A DNA stretch of 64,000 nt from Vibrio sp. JPW-9-11-11. GTDB lineage: Bacteria; Pseudomonadota; Gammaproteobacteria; Enterobacterales; Vibrionaceae. The stretch is taken from contig NZ_SZQJ01000005.1 of the NCBI RefSeq assembly GCF_013369335.1, positions 310,001 to 374,000 on the forward strand. Reading direction: 5' to 3'. Made by a program: the position numbers and the translations under genes. The notes below the pieces were generated by a model that saw only the letters and a list, made by a program, of their open reading frames with translations, was not told where the DNA came from and made no database searches. This document shows positions 45,040 to 55,420 of the stretch, piece by piece; position 1 is the stretch's first letter, and every line of letters starts with the position of its first letter.

Positions 45040-45047
45040 GCGCTGTT

Positions 45048-46820
45048 CTAACGTGTTAACAACAATGAAAATTCAGTACAAGTGAGTGGTTTTGAGAACA
45101 AGTACCCTTGCATCAAATGGCATTGTTCTTTCTGAAGAAGTTGACGCTGCTGTTCGTTTTCCACCCCTTCCGCAATCACGACCTTGTTGAGGTTGTTACC
45201 GATTTGAATGATAGTTCGAACAATCATGTGATCCGTTGTCTGTTCTACACACTCATCAATGAAAGACTTATCGATCTTAATGACATCGAGCGGTAATTGT
45301 TTAAGATAACTCAATGAAGAGTACGCGATACCAAAATCGTCTATCGCAATACTCACACCCAGCTGTTGCAGTTGGTGACAGGTTTGAGCGACATGAGTAT
45401 GTTTATCCATCATCGCGGTTTCAGTAATTTCGATCTGTAGCAGTTCAGGGGCTAACCGATGACGCGTTAAAAGCGCTTCGATGTAAGGATAAATATCGTC
45501 ATGAGCAAACTGGACACTAGAAACATTCACTGAGACACATATCGGACACCCAAGATTCTGCCACTCTCTCGCTTGTAGAATCGCTTGCTCAAGTACCCAA
45601 CGACCTATAGGGATGATTTGTGCGGTTCTTTCTGCGATAGAAATGAAATCAAGGGGTGGCACAATGCCTAAATCTGGGTGATTCCAACGCAACAACGCTT
45701 CAGCCCCAACAACAGAGTTATCGGTTAAATCGACCTTGGGTTGATAAACTAAAAATAGCTGCTGATTGTCGATCGCTCCATTTAGCTCCACTTCTATTTG
45801 GTGATCACGAATAGTCTCATCCATCAACTCATCATCGTACCAACGAACGATTTGGTGTGGGCTTTTTTTCGCTCTTGCAACGGCTGCATCGGCATTTTTC
45901 CCCCAGACGTTAACATTATTTTGCGCATCACTGAGTAAGGCAACACCTATGCTGAATCGTAACCTATGTGAGGTGTTAAACACATGACAAACCGAATCAT
46001 AATGCTGGGTAAGTTGTTCGACAATTTGCTCAACGACTGACTTGTCGGCGCGACTACATGGCACGATCACTACCAGTTCGTCCCCGCCTAAACGATATAC
46101 ATCTCCTCTATCATCAACCACTTTAACTACTCGAGAGGAGAACTGTGTAAGCAATGCATCGCCATAACCATAGCCAAGGCTGTCATTCACCCCTTTGAGG
46201 TTATCTAGCCCTAACTGTAATACAGCATAATCCTGTTGTTGATTGGAAGTGAGCTCATTCGATGCTTGGAAGAAGGATTTGCGATTAGGCAATTGAGTGA
46301 GGTAATCGGTTAAACTCGCTTTTTTATAACGTAAAGATTGGCGCAATGATTTTTGTTGATAGTAAGTCATGACGGTAGCGAAGCAAGCAATAAAAATCAG
46401 CTCCACCGAATCTTCAATGAACTCATCGAAATCTTCTGCTGGTATGTTAATCCAGTAGCTACCGACTAAGACTAAAGCAACCACAATTGGCCAAAGAGCG
46501 CCAGGGAAGAGATAGACATACACCAGAGGCAGCAGAATAAAGCTTTCTTCTATTGCATCTAACTCGAGTGGCTCTATCCAACCTCCCACAAACAGCACCA
46601 GTAATGACACAGCAGTGGCATAGGTTCTCGTAGGTCGATGAGCACTGAACAAACAAGTAAAAAGTGAGATGGGAAAGAGTAGATACAACCAGCGAAACAT
46701 CACATGCTCAGTGATCAAAGTGTATGAGATCAAGAACACCGATACAGAAAAGAAAGCAATGAGCCCCAATCGGACTAGTTGGTTCACTCGTTCAGTTGAC
46801 ACCCACTCCTCCTCTTTCAT
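45048..46820 (-). CDS. Membrane GGDEF-EAL protein
   Basis: 590 residues. About five N-terminal spans, then a GGDEF domain with the loop GGDEL in YRLGGDELVVIVP and a C-terminal EAL domain. The EAL motifs look complete: GAEALLRW, NVSSVQF, ITETAMMD, IDDFGIAYSSLSYLKQLPLD, IKIDKSF and IAEGVEN. It is expected to act as a c-di-GMP phosphodiesterase. The GGDEL loop may still allow GTP binding. ATG 46820 was chosen; a GTG two codons upstream is also possible. Confidence 0.9.
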   Translation of the reverse strand: MKEEEWVSTERVNQLVRLGLIAFFSVSVFLISYTLITEHVMFRWLYLLFPISLFTCLFSAHRPTRTYATAVSLLVLFVGGWIEPLELDAIEESFILLPLVYVYLFPGALWPIVVALVLVGSYWINIPAEDFDEFIEDSVELIFIACFATVMTYYQQKSLRQSLRYKKASLTDYLTQLPNRKSFFQASNELTSNQQQDYAVLQLGLDNLKGVNDSLGYGYGDALLTQFSSRVVKVVDDRGDVYRLGGDELVVIVPCSRADKSVVEQIVEQLTQHYDSVCHVFNTSHRLRFSIGVALLSDAQNNVNVWGKNADAAVARAKKSPHQIVRWYDDELMDETIRDHQIEVELNGAIDNQQLFLVYQPKVDLTDNSVVGAEALLRWNHPDLGIVPPLDFISIAERTAQIIPIGRWVLEQAILQAREWQNLGCPICVSVNVSSVQFAHDDIYPYIEALLTRHRLAPELLQIEITETAMMDKHTHVAQTCHQLQQLGVSIAIDDFGIAYSSLSYLKQLPLDVIKIDKSFIDECVEQTTDHMIVRTIIQIGNNLNKVVIAEGVENEQQRQLLQKEQCHLMQGYLFSKPLTCTEFSLLLTR

Positions 46821-46973
46821 TGTCACCGTTTTAATAGTAGCCGCTGCAAGTCACCGGAACAATTCAAATACCGAACAAGACGCCGTCAATGAATCGATTT
46901 CTTATTTTCAATACTGCTTAAATTAGTAAAGGAAAGACAGTGAGATACGATGTAAGTGCGACAAAACCTAAAA

Positions 46974-47000
46974 AAAATGCCAGGTTAAACCTGGCATTTT
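46974..47000. terminator. Terminator downstream of gyrA
   Basis: Stem AAAATGCCAGG/CCTGGCATTTT with loop TTAAA. A/T-rich ends give a T-run on both strands. On the minus strand it ends gyrA. Confidence 0.9.
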
Positions 47001-47025
47001 AATGTCGAAAAGAGGAATATCTGGA

Positions 47026-49647
47026 TTACTCGGTCGAGTCGTCTGTCTCTTGACCTGTTTCAGTTGAAGCGTCTGCAGTCGCTTGCGCGTCCTCTTCTTC
47101 TCCTTCAAGGATCTCCGCTTCTTCAATTTCGTCGATACGTTGCAGACCAACCACGTTCTCGTCTTCTGCGGTACGGATCAGTGTCACACCTTGAGTATTA
47201 CGGCCAACTTGGCTAACCTCTGCAACGCGAGTACGAACCAGAGTACCAGCGTCGGTGATCATCATCATCTCATCGCCTTCCTCGACCTGCACTGCGCCAA
47301 CGACTGGGCCATTACGCTCGGAGACTTTAATCGATACCACGCCCTGAGTTGCACGACCCTTGGTTGGGTACTCCGCAAGTTCGGTACGCTTGCCGTAACC
47401 GTTTTGAGTCACAGTCAGGATATCGCCTTCATTCGCAGGAACAATCAGCGATACGACTTGGTCGTTTTCAGCAAGTCTCATACCGCGTACACCTGAAGCG
47501 GTACGGCCCATGGCACGTACTTTATCTTCACTAAAGCGTACGACTTTACCTGCCTGAGAGAACAACATGATATCGCTATCGCCATTAGTGATGTCGACAC
47601 CAATCAATGAATCATCATCACGTAGGTTAACCGCGATCAGACCATTTGAGCGCACGTTAGCAAATTGAGTTAGCGGTGTTTTCTTAACTGTACCGTCACC
47701 CGTTGCCATAAAGATAAACTTATCTTCAGAGAACTCGTCAACACGCAGTATTGCTGTAATGCGTTCACCGTCTTCCAGTGGAAGAATGTTGACGATTGGC
47801 TTACCACGCGCTGTGCGACTTGCGAGTGGCAGTTGGTACACTTTCAGACGGTAAGTCTTGCCACGAGTAGAGAAACACAGAATGTTGTCGTGGGTATTCG
47901 CCACTAAAAGACGCTCAATGTAGTCTTCGTCTTTCATTCTAGTCGCACTCTTACCTTTACCACCACGACGCTGAGCTTCGTAGTCGCTTAGTACTTGATA
48001 CTTAACGTAACCTTCATGAGACAAGGTAACAACGACATCTTCACGAGCGATCAGCTCTTCCATGTCGATATCGTGACTAGCGGCAGTAATTTCTGTCCGT
48101 CGAGCATCGCCGAAGCTTTCGCGAACAAGCTCTAACTCTTCAGTGATCACTTCCATCAAGCGTTCAGTGCTTGCCAGGATATGCATCAATTCAGCAATTT
48201 GATCGAGTAGCGCTTTGTACTCGTCTAGGATTTTTTCATGTTCTAGACCGGTCAACTTATGTAGACGTAGATCTAGAATCGCTTGTGCTTGTTGCTCAGT
48301 CAGGTAGTACTGACCATCGCGAATACCGTATTGCTCTTCTAACCACTCTGGGCGAGCCGCATCGGTACCAGCGCGTTCAAGCATCGCAGCTACATTGCCT
48401 AGATCCCAGCCACGTGCGATAAGACCTGCTTTCGCTTCTGCTGGCGTTGGTGCTCTGCGAATAAGTTCGATGATTTCATCGATATTCGCCAGAGCCAGGG
48501 CCAAACCTTCTAGGATATGCGCGCGTTCACGTGCTTTACGCAGTTCAAAAATAGTACGACGTGTCACCACTTCACGGCGGTGGTCAACGAAGCACTTAAG
48601 CATATCTTTTAGGTTAAATAGCTGCGGCTGACCATTGTTCAGCGCAACCATGTTGATACCGAAAGTTGTCTGCAGTTGGGTATTGGCGTAAAGGTTGTTC
48701 AGCACCACCTCGCCTACCGCATCACGCTTACATTCAATAACAATACGCATGCCGTCTTTGTCAGACTCGTCACGTAGAGCGCTGATGCCTTCGACTTTCT
48801 TGTCTTTAACCAGCTCAGCGATCTTCTCGATCAAGCGAGCTTTGTTGACTTGATAAGGGATCTCAGTAACGACAATTGTCTCTCGACCATTTTTGTCGGT
48901 TTCGATATCCGCTTTCGAGCGCATGTAAATCTTACCGCGGCCAGTCTTGTAAGCATCTACGATGCCTTTGCGGCCACTAATCAGCGCGGCAGTCGGGAAG
49001 TCTGGACCAGGAATGTAGTCCATCAGCTCATCAATAGTGATCTCTTCATTATTGATGTATGCCAAGCAACCATCGATCACTTCCGTCAAATTGTGCGGTG
49101 GAATGTTGGTTGCCATACCTACTGCGATACCAGAAGCACCGTTAACCAATAGGTTAGGAATTTTGGTTGGAAGAACGGCTGGGATTTGTTCTGTACCGTC
49201 ATAGTTAGGTACGTAATCAACCGTTTCTTTGTCTAGGTCAGCCAAAAGTTCGTGGGCGATTTTCGCCATGCGAACTTCGGTATAACGCATTGCCGCCGCT
49301 GAGTCACCATCGATCGAACCGAAGTTACCTTGACCGTCGACCAGCATGTAACGAAGTGAAAACGGCTGAGCCATACGTACGATAGTGTCGTACACTGCGC
49401 TATCACCGTGAGGGTGATACTTACCGATTACGTCGCCAACAACACGGGCAGATTTTTTATATGGTTTGTTCCAATCATTACCGAGTACATTCATCGCGAA
49501 TAATACGCGGCGATGCACTGGCTTTAGGCCATCACGCACATCTGGAAGAGCTCGACCCACGATAACTGACATCGCATAGTCTAAGTACGAACCTCGCAGC
49601 TCATCTTCAATGTTTACGGGCGTGATCTCTTTCGCTAGATCGCTCAT
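47026..49647 (-). CDS. gyrA: DNA gyrase subunit A
   Basis: 873 residues (E. coli 875). N-terminal start [20 protein letters not shown], active-site Tyr122 in AAMRYTE, the gyrase-specific box QRRGGKG, and six-bladed C-terminal repeats ending in a long acidic tail. With GyrB it introduces negative supercoils. In the quinolone-resistance region, GDSAVYD, residues 83 and 87 are Ser and Asp, the susceptible (wild-type) form. It is divergent from ubiG, with about 280 bases between the starts, and ends with the terminator at 46974. Confidence 0.98.
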   Translation of the reverse strand: MSDLAKEITPVNIEDELRGSYLDYAMSVIVGRALPDVRDGLKPVHRRVLFAMNVLGNDWNKPYKKSARVVGDVIGKYHPHGDSAVYDTIVRMAQPFSLRYMLVDGQGNFGSIDGDSAAAMRYTEVRMAKIAHELLADLDKETVDYVPNYDGTEQIPAVLPTKIPNLLVNGASGIAVGMATNIPPHNLTEVIDGCLAYINNEEITIDELMDYIPGPDFPTAALISGRKGIVDAYKTGRGKIYMRSKADIETDKNGRETIVVTEIPYQVNKARLIEKIAELVKDKKVEGISALRDESDKDGMRIVIECKRDAVGEVVLNNLYANTQLQTTFGINMVALNNGQPQLFNLKDMLKCFVDHRREVVTRRTIFELRKARERAHILEGLALALANIDEIIELIRRAPTPAEAKAGLIARGWDLGNVAAMLERAGTDAARPEWLEEQYGIRDGQYYLTEQQAQAILDLRLHKLTGLEHEKILDEYKALLDQIAELMHILASTERLMEVITEELELVRESFGDARRTEITAASHDIDMEELIAREDVVVTLSHEGYVKYQVLSDYEAQRRGGKGKSATRMKDEDYIERLLVANTHDNILCFSTRGKTYRLKVYQLPLASRTARGKPIVNILPLEDGERITAILRVDEFSEDKFIFMATGDGTVKKTPLTQFANVRSNGLIAVNLRDDDSLIGVDITNGDSDIMLFSQAGKVVRFSEDKVRAMGRTASGVRGMRLAENDQVVSLIVPANEGDILTVTQNGYGKRTELAEYPTKGRATQGVVSIKVSERNGPVVGAVQVEEGDEMMMITDAGTLVRTRVAEVSQVGRNTQGVTLIRTAEDENVVGLQRIDEIEEAEILEGEEEDAQATADASTETGQETDDSTE

Positions 49648-49931
49648 AGAGCCATTATCCCTCTATTTATAGATCGTATGTACAATACGCTTAAGGTGCA
49701 AAAATATAACATAGATTTCAGTCGTTCGGCATCACTTTCCCTCCCCTTTTACAAGGTTGTGAGCTTGGTTGCGAATCAAACGCCGACAATTTGCACACTT
49801 TCCCCTTATGATGCTGATAACTGGCTATATTTTGCTCACTAAGGGATAAAAGTGACCGGGTCTATGGAGTGTTAGACATTAGCGAGTATAATGTCTGCCC
49901 CAAGGAAGCTGGTTTAATAGTAAGAGTTGTT

Positions 49932-50639
49932 ATGACCCAATCACAAAACGTCGACCCGAAAGAAATCAAGAAGTTTGAAGATATGGCTTCTCGCTGGTGG
50001 GATTTGGAAGGCGAGTTCAAGCCGTTGCATCAGATCAACCCACTACGCTTAAACTATGTGCTGGACAACTGTGATGGTCTGTTTGGTAAGAAAGTTCTCG
50101 ACGTCGGTTGTGGCGGTGGCATCCTTGCTGAAAGCATGGCAAAACAAGGCGCAGTAGTCACCGGTCTAGATATGGGTAAAGAGCCGCTTGAAGTCGCTCG
50201 CCTGCATGCATTAGAAACCGGAACCGAGCTGACTTATATCCAAAGTACCATTGAAGAGCACGCACTGAACAACGCAGGTGAATATGATGTAGTCACGTGT
50301 ATGGAAATGCTTGAGCATGTCCCTGACCCACTCTCAGTTATCCGCTCTTGCGCCACACTGGTTAAACCAGGCGGGCACGTATTTTTCTCTACCTTAAACC
50401 GCAACATTAAATCGTATTTGTTTGCCATTGTCGGTGCAGAGAAACTGCTAAAAATCGTACCAGAGGGCACACACGATCACGACAAGTTCATCAGACCCGC
50501 AGAACTTATTAAGATGATCGACCAAACCGATTTAACTGAAACCGGAATCACTGGTCTACACTACAATCCGCTTACTGACACCTATAAATTAGGCCAAAAT
50601 GTCGACGTCAATTACATCGTCCATACGGTGAAATTCTAG
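49932..50639 (+). CDS. ubiG: Ubiquinone biosynthesis O-methyltransferase
   Basis: 235 residues. SAM-binding motif [16 protein letters not shown], with the acidic residue in [14 protein letters not shown], and the family segment [13 protein letters not shown]. It catalyses both O-methylation steps of ubiquinone synthesis. The start at 49932 follows AAGAG; the frame open from 49869 adds 21 residues that are not part of UbiG. Divergent to gyrA, as in many gammaproteobacteria. Confidence 0.95.
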   Translation: MTQSQNVDPKEIKKFEDMASRWWDLEGEFKPLHQINPLRLNYVLDNCDGLFGKKVLDVGCGGGILAESMAKQGAVVTGLDMGKEPLEVARLHALETGTELTYIQSTIEEHALNNAGEYDVVTCMEMLEHVPDPLSVIRSCATLVKPGGHVFFSTLNRNIKSYLFAIVGAEKLLKIVPEGTHDHDKFIRPAELIKMIDQTDLTETGITGLHYNPLTDTYKLGQNVDVNYIVHTVKF

Positions 50640-50673
50640 TCACCCATAACTCAAAAGTGAGTCTGATTTATGC

Positions 50674-50705
50674 AAAGGCGGTAGCACAAGCTCACCGCCT
50701 TTTTT
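50674..50705 (+). terminator. Terminator of ubiG
   Basis: Stem AAAGGCGGT/ACCGCCTTT with an 11-base loop, then TTT. Confidence 0.85.
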
Positions 50706-50907
50706 AGTGACATTTCAGTCAATTTTTGTCGGTTTGATTCCAAAATAATCACCCCAAATTTCGCACCCAATTTTGTCTAAAGATCAAGGGATTTTTTTTT
50801 GTTTGTGGTTAGTTCTAAACCGATCCTAAAACGGTAATTTTACGTAATCTTATCAGCTCTAATCTCATCGGTTAGTAGCCACTTACTGAAATTTTCATTT
50901 TTGTAAG

Positions 50908-50916
50908 TTATCCACA
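50908..50916 (+). promoter_or_regulatory. DnaA box upstream of nrdA
   Basis: TTATCCACA, a perfect strong DnaA box, 193 bases before nrdA. DnaA-ATP regulates nrdAB in E. coli. Confidence 0.65.
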
Positions 50917-50984
50917 AGTCTTCCAAGATCTGTAACTTGAAAACCACCTTGGATAGCACTATCTTGTAATCCGCACCTCAGTGC

Positions 50985-51021
50985 ACCCCTATATATTGTG
51001 TTTGTACTACAATATATAGAT
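50985..51021. promoter_or_regulatory. Two NrdR boxes upstream of nrdA
   Basis: ACCCCTATATATTGTG (50985-51000) and ACTACAATATATAGAT (51006-51021), both matching the NrdR core CWATATATWG. They are 21 bases apart, two helical turns. They end 88 bases before nrdA and predict repression when dATP is plentiful. Confidence 0.75.
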
Positions 51022-51108
51022 AGACTTTGATCACAAAGCCGGAACGAATTTTACAAGAATTACACAAAAAATCGGCTTTAATCAGTTTTGTTAGGGAAAT
51101 GAAGCAGA

Positions 51109-53391
51109 ATGAACCAACAACTTACCGTTACTAAGCGTAACGGACGCAAAGAAAGTATTGATCTTGATAAGATCCATCGCGTGATTACCTGGGCTGCCGA
51201 AGGCCTAGAAAACGTCTCTGTCTCTCAAGTAGAACTGCGCGCTCACATTCAGTTCTACGATGGCATTACCACGACGGATATTCACGAGACCATCATCAAG
51301 TCAGCAGCGGATTTAATTTCGGAAGAGTCGCCAGATTACCAATATCTCGCCGCTCGCTTAGCCGTCTTCCACTTACGTAAAAAAGCGTACGGCCAATACG
51401 AGCCGCCAGCACTGTTCGATCACGTATCGCGCTTGGTTGATAAGGGCAAATACGACAAGCATATTCTGGAAGACTACACTAAAGCTGAACTCGACGAACT
51501 GGATGCGTACATTGATCACCGCCGTGACCTTAATTTCTCCTATGCGGCCGTTAAACAGCTTGAAGGTAAGTACTTTGTTCAAAACCGTGTAAGCGGCGAG
51601 ATTTATGAAAGTGCTCAGTTCCTCTACATTCTTGTCGCTGCTTGTCTATTTGCCAAGTACCCGAAAGAGACTCGTCTTGATTACATCAAGCGTTTTTACG
51701 ATGCTACTTCAACGTTCAAAATCTCTTTGCCTACACCAATTATGTCGGGTGTACGCACACCAACTCGTCAGTTCAGCTCTTGTGTATTGATCGAGTGTGG
51801 CGATAGCTTAGATTCGATTAACGCAACAGCTAGCTCCATTGTGCGTTACGTTTCACAACGTGCAGGCATCGGTATCAACGCGGGTCGTATCCGCGCTCTG
51901 GGTTCGGAAATTCGCGGTGGCGAAGCTTTCCACACGGGTTGTATCCCGTTCTACAAATACTTCCAGACTGCGGTCAAATGCTGTTCTCAAGGCGGCGTGC
52001 GTGGTGGTGCAGCAACTGTATTCTACCCTCTATGGCACGGTGAATCGCAAGCACTGATGGTGCTTAAAAACAACCGTGGTGTAGAAGAGAACCGTGTTCG
52101 TCATATGGACTACGGTGTTCAGCTAAACCGCCTGATGTATCAACGTCTGGTTGAGGGTGGCAACATCACGCTATTCTCACCTTCAGATGTACCAGGTTTG
52201 TACGATGCGTTCTTCGAAAACCAAGACGAATTTGAACGTCTGTATGTGAAGTACGAAAACGATCCTTCAATCAAGAAAGAGACCGTTAAAGCAATCGAGA
52301 TGTTCTCTATCTTGATGCAAGAGCGTGCGTCTACCGGCCGTATCTACATTCAGAACGTCGACCACTGTAACACTCACAGCCCGTTTGATTCAGAGGTGGC
52401 ACCGGTTCGTCAGTCAAACCTGTGTTTGGAGATCGCTCTGCCGACTAAACCACTGACCAATGTGGAAGATGATTCAGGCGAAATTGCCCTGTGTACGCTA
52501 TCTGCGTTCAACTTGGGGGCAATTAAATCTCTGGATGATTTTGAAGAGCTGTCTGACCTTGTCGTTCGCGCGCTTGACGCTCTATTGGATTACCAGGACT
52601 ACCCTCTTCCAGCAGCGTACAAATCAACGATGAACCGTCGCACTCTAGGTGTGGGCGTTATTAACTACGCATACTACTTAGCGAAGAATGGTGTGAAGTA
52701 CTCAGACGGCAGTGCAAACGGCCTGACTCACCGCACGTTTGAAGCAATGCAGTACTACTTGCTGAAAGCGTCTGTGGCACTCGCGAAAGAGCAAGGTAAA
52801 TGTCCGTCATTCCACGAAACAAACTACGCGAAAGGCCTACTGCCGATTGATACTTATAAGAAAGATATCGACCTCGTTTGTGACGAACCACTACACTACG
52901 ACTGGGACGGCCTACGCGATGAGATCATGACTCACGGTCTGCGTAACTCTACGCTAACAGCCCTAATGCCTTCAGAGACGTCTTCGCAAATTTCGAATGC
53001 GACCAATGGTATTGAACCGCCACGTGGCTACGTTTCGGTGAAAGCATCAAAAGACGGTATTTTGAAACAAGTGGTGCCAGAGTTTACTGAGTACAAAAAC
53101 AACTATGAGCTGCTTTGGAACATTGGCTCCAATGATGGTTACTTACACTTGGTTGGCATCATGCAGAAGTTCGTTGACCAAGCGATTTCAGCCAATACTA
53201 ACTACGACCCATCGCGTTTCGAAAGTGGCAAGGTGCCGATGAAGAAACTGCTCCAAGATTTATTAACGGCGTACAAGTTTGGTGTGAAAACACTGTACTA
53301 CCATAACACTCGTGACGGCGCGAGCGATGATCAAAAAGACGCGGTACAACCTCAAGATGATGATTGTGCAGGCGGCGGTTGTAAGATTTAA
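51109..53391 (+). CDS. nrdA: Ribonucleotide reductase class Ia, alpha subunit
   Basis: 760 residues (E. coli 761). The N-terminal ATP cone (about 5-95) has TVTKRNGRKESIDLDKIHR. The catalytic core has GIGINAGRIRALGS, CCSQGGVRGGAAT, and NLCLEIALPT. The C-terminal tail CAGGGCKI carries the thioredoxin-reducible Cys pair. The enzyme reduces NDPs to dNDPs with NrdB. The ATP cone means dATP inhibition. The upstream region holds NrdR and DnaA boxes. It is separated from nrdB by 82 bases with a hairpin. Confidence 0.97.
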   Translation: MNQQLTVTKRNGRKESIDLDKIHRVITWAAEGLENVSVSQVELRAHIQFYDGITTTDIHETIIKSAADLISEESPDYQYLAARLAVFHLRKKAYGQYEPPALFDHVSRLVDKGKYDKHILEDYTKAELDELDAYIDHRRDLNFSYAAVKQLEGKYFVQNRVSGEIYESAQFLYILVAACLFAKYPKETRLDYIKRFYDATSTFKISLPTPIMSGVRTPTRQFSSCVLIECGDSLDSINATASSIVRYVSQRAGIGINAGRIRALGSEIRGGEAFHTGCIPFYKYFQTAVKCCSQGGVRGGAATVFYPLWHGESQALMVLKNNRGVEENRVRHMDYGVQLNRLMYQRLVEGGNITLFSPSDVPGLYDAFFENQDEFERLYVKYENDPSIKKETVKAIEMFSILMQERASTGRIYIQNVDHCNTHSPFDSEVAPVRQSNLCLEIALPTKPLTNVEDDSGEIALCTLSAFNLGAIKSLDDFEELSDLVVRALDALLDYQDYPLPAAYKSTMNRRTLGVGVINYAYYLAKNGVKYSDGSANGLTHRTFEAMQYYLLKASVALAKEQGKCPSFHETNYAKGLLPIDTYKKDIDLVCDEPLHYDWDGLRDEIMTHGLRNSTLTALMPSETSSQISNATNGIEPPRGYVSVKASKDGILKQVVPEFTEYKNNYELLWNIGSNDGYLHLVGIMQKFVDQAISANTNYDPSRFESGKVPMKKLLQDLLTAYKFGVKTLYYHNTRDGASDDQKDAVQPQDDDCAGGGCKI

Positions 53392-53432
53392 TTCCTCGGT
53401 ATTTGGGATTATCTAGACTAAACAAATTATTC

Positions 53433-53453
53433 GCCCCTCATAAAATGAGGGGC
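53433..53453 (+). other. Hairpin between nrdA and nrdB
   Basis: GCCCCTCA/TGAGGGGC with loop TAAAA, followed by only two T. It could partly attenuate nrdB transcription or protect the nrdA mRNA end, but not terminate fully. Confidence 0.55.
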
Positions 53454-53473
53454 TTAAAAGGAATTGAGGCACC

Positions 53474-54607
53474 ATGGCTTACAGTACTTTTAACCGAAAC
53501 AAAAATGACCAACTCAAAGAGCCTATGTTCTTGGGTCAATCAGTTAACGTTGCTCGCTACGACCAACAAAAATTTGAAATCTTTGAAAAACTGATCGAAA
53601 AGCAGCTCTCTTTCTTCTGGCGTCCAGAAGAAGTCGACGTATCAAGTGACCGTATCGACTACAACAAGTTACCTGATCATGAAAAGCATATCTTCATCTC
53701 AAACTTGAAGTACCAAACTCTGCTTGATTCTATCCAAGGCCGCAGCCCGAACGTTGCCCTACTTCCACTCGTTTCTCTACCAGAAGTTGAAACTTGGATT
53801 GAAACTTGGTCATTCTCAGAAACGATTCACTCGCGTTCTTACACTCACATCATTCGTAATATTGTCAATGATCCGGGTGTCGTGTTTGACGATATCGTTG
53901 AAAATGAGCACATCCTTAAACGTGCAGACGACATTTCTCGCTACTACGATGAACTCATTCAACTGACCAATGACTATCACCGTTACGGAGAAGGCACACA
54001 CCAAATCAACGGCGAACAAGTGAATGTTTCGCTTCATGATTTAAAGAAAAAGCTCTATCTCTGCTTAATGTCGGTAAATGCGCTTGAAGCAATTCGCTTC
54101 TACGTGAGTTTCGCCTGTTCATTCGCCTTTGCAGAACGCGAACTGATGGAAGGCAATGCAAAGATCATCAAGCTAATCGCTCGCGACGAAGCGCTGCATT
54201 TAACTGGCACCCAGCACATGATCAACTTGCTACGTAACGGTCAAGACGATTTCTCATTCATGCAAATTGCAGAGGAGTGTAAGCAAGAATGCTTTGACCT
54301 CTTCAAGGCAGCTGCAGAGCAAGAAAAAGAGTGGGCAGAATATCTGTTTAAAGACGGTTCGATGATCGGTTTGAACAAGGACATTCTTAGTCAGTACGTT
54401 GAATACATTACCAACATCCGTATGCAGGCTGTCGGCCTAGATGCTGCGTACCCTGAAGCCACCTCGAACCCAATTCCATGGATCAATGCTTGGCTGTCTT
54501 CAGATAACGTACAAGTCGCCCCGCAAGAGGCTGAAATTTCCTCTTACCTTGTCGGTCAGATCGATAGCGATGTCCGCGCCGATGACTTCAAGGACTTTGA
54601 ACTGTAA
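53474..54607 (+). CDS. nrdB: Ribonucleotide reductase class Ia, beta subunit
   Basis: 377 residues (E. coli 376). Iron ligands and radical Tyr are seen in [14 protein letters not shown] (E115, H118, Y122 by E. coli numbering) and [12 protein letters not shown] (E238, H241). It carries the diferric-tyrosyl radical for NrdA. The stop overlaps the start of yfaE (TAATG). GAGG at 53466-53469 is its ribosome site. Confidence 0.97.
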   Translation: MAYSTFNRNKNDQLKEPMFLGQSVNVARYDQQKFEIFEKLIEKQLSFFWRPEEVDVSSDRIDYNKLPDHEKHIFISNLKYQTLLDSIQGRSPNVALLPLVSLPEVETWIETWSFSETIHSRSYTHIIRNIVNDPGVVFDDIVENEHILKRADDISRYYDELIQLTNDYHRYGEGTHQINGEQVNVSLHDLKKKLYLCLMSVNALEAIRFYVSFACSFAFAERELMEGNAKIIKLIARDEALHLTGTQHMINLLRNGQDDFSFMQIAEECKQECFDLFKAAAEQEKEWAEYLFKDGSMIGLNKDILSQYVEYITNIRMQAVGLDAAYPEATSNPIPWINAWLSSDNVQVAPQEAEISSYLVGQIDSDVRADDFKDFEL

Positions 54608-54885
54608 TGCCCAGTATCAAAATTAACGGGATCACAACGATCCAATCTCACCCTTCTAACACCATTCTAGAAACGTTAGAAAAAGCGGGGTTGGAGCCAG
54701 AGTACAACTGCCGTGACGGACATTGTGGAGCTTGTCGTTGCAAACTGGTCTCTGGCGACGTTGAATACGTTGGTTTTGCGATGGCTTACACTCAAGAACA
54801 AGAAATTTTGCCGTGTATCTGTCGAGCTAAAACAGACATTGCAGTTGAGGATGTCACCTATACGCTCAAAGAGAAACGCGCATAA
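54607..54885 (+). CDS. yfaE: YfaE 2Fe-2S ferredoxin, NrdB cofactor maintenance
   Basis: 92 residues. Plant-type ferredoxin Cys pattern: NCRDGHCGACRCK and a later LPC. It reduces the NrdB diiron centre for radical repair. Translation is coupled to nrdB. Confidence 0.93.
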   Translation: MPSIKINGITTIQSHPSNTILETLEKAGLEPEYNCRDGHCGACRCKLVSGDVEYVGFAMAYTQEQEILPCICRAKTDIAVEDVTYTLKEKRA

Positions 54886-54903
54886 ATATGCAAACAGAAA
54901 AAT

Positions 54904-54928
54904 GCCAGCAGCAATGCTGGCTTTTTTT
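54904..54928 (+). terminator. Terminator of the nrdA-nrdB-yfaE operon
   Basis: GCCAGCA/TGCTGGC with a four-base loop, followed by seven T. Confidence 0.9.
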
Positions 54929-55178
54929 ATACTTGTACGTTTGGTCCAGATAGGAACTCATCTGCCGTGAGCATAGATACAGATTTGCCAGCGATCTCTC
55001 TCCCGCCATCATCGAACAGTGATAAGCGGTAGCCCAAGTAGTCCGTCGTAAGGCGTTCCTCAGGTGCTTTCAGCCACATTGAAATCAAATCTTGATGTTG
55101 GCCCCCAAGTGCTTCACCCAAAATGACTTTTTGGCTAGCCACTTGATACCAAACCAAAATTTTGGACTGATTTAACAT
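54927..55178 (-). CDS. Conserved-looking small protein of unknown function
   Basis: 83 residues, MLNQSKILVWYQVASQKV at the start. AAGGAGG precedes the ATG at a good distance, the best ribosome site in this region, so the gene is probably real; the longer frame to 55253 lacks one. No signal peptide or span. I do not recognise a family. Confidence 0.65.
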   Translation of the reverse strand: MLNQSKILVWYQVASQKVILGEALGGQHQDLISMWLKAPEERLTTDYLGYRLSLFDDGGREIAGKSVSMLTADEFLSGPNVQV

Positions 55179-55420
55179 GCTAACCTCCTTGTTCAGTGAT
55201 AGTCGAATCGTTATTTTATCGCTTATTACAAGGAATGCACGTAGCAAATCCAAGACAAAATTGTCTTCTATGGAAAATCATTCAGTTAAGCTTTATATCA
55301 AATTAGAATAAAAATTAAATATGCTCAACGATGCGTAATAAGATGTGGTTTCATTTACTTATTACAGAATGGCACACTGCGCGAATTTGACAAAACCTGC
55401 CTATCCTTCTAACTGCATAT

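Larger units (their letters stand above)
44616..45047. other. Intergenic region with orphan terminator
   Basis: 432 bases between arcD and the GGDEF-EAL gene. The arcD promoter is expected at the left end. A strong plus-strand terminator (45016-45039) ends the region although no plus-strand gene precedes it. The open frame across 44826-45023 on the minus strand looks like non-coding sequence. Confidence 0.5.
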
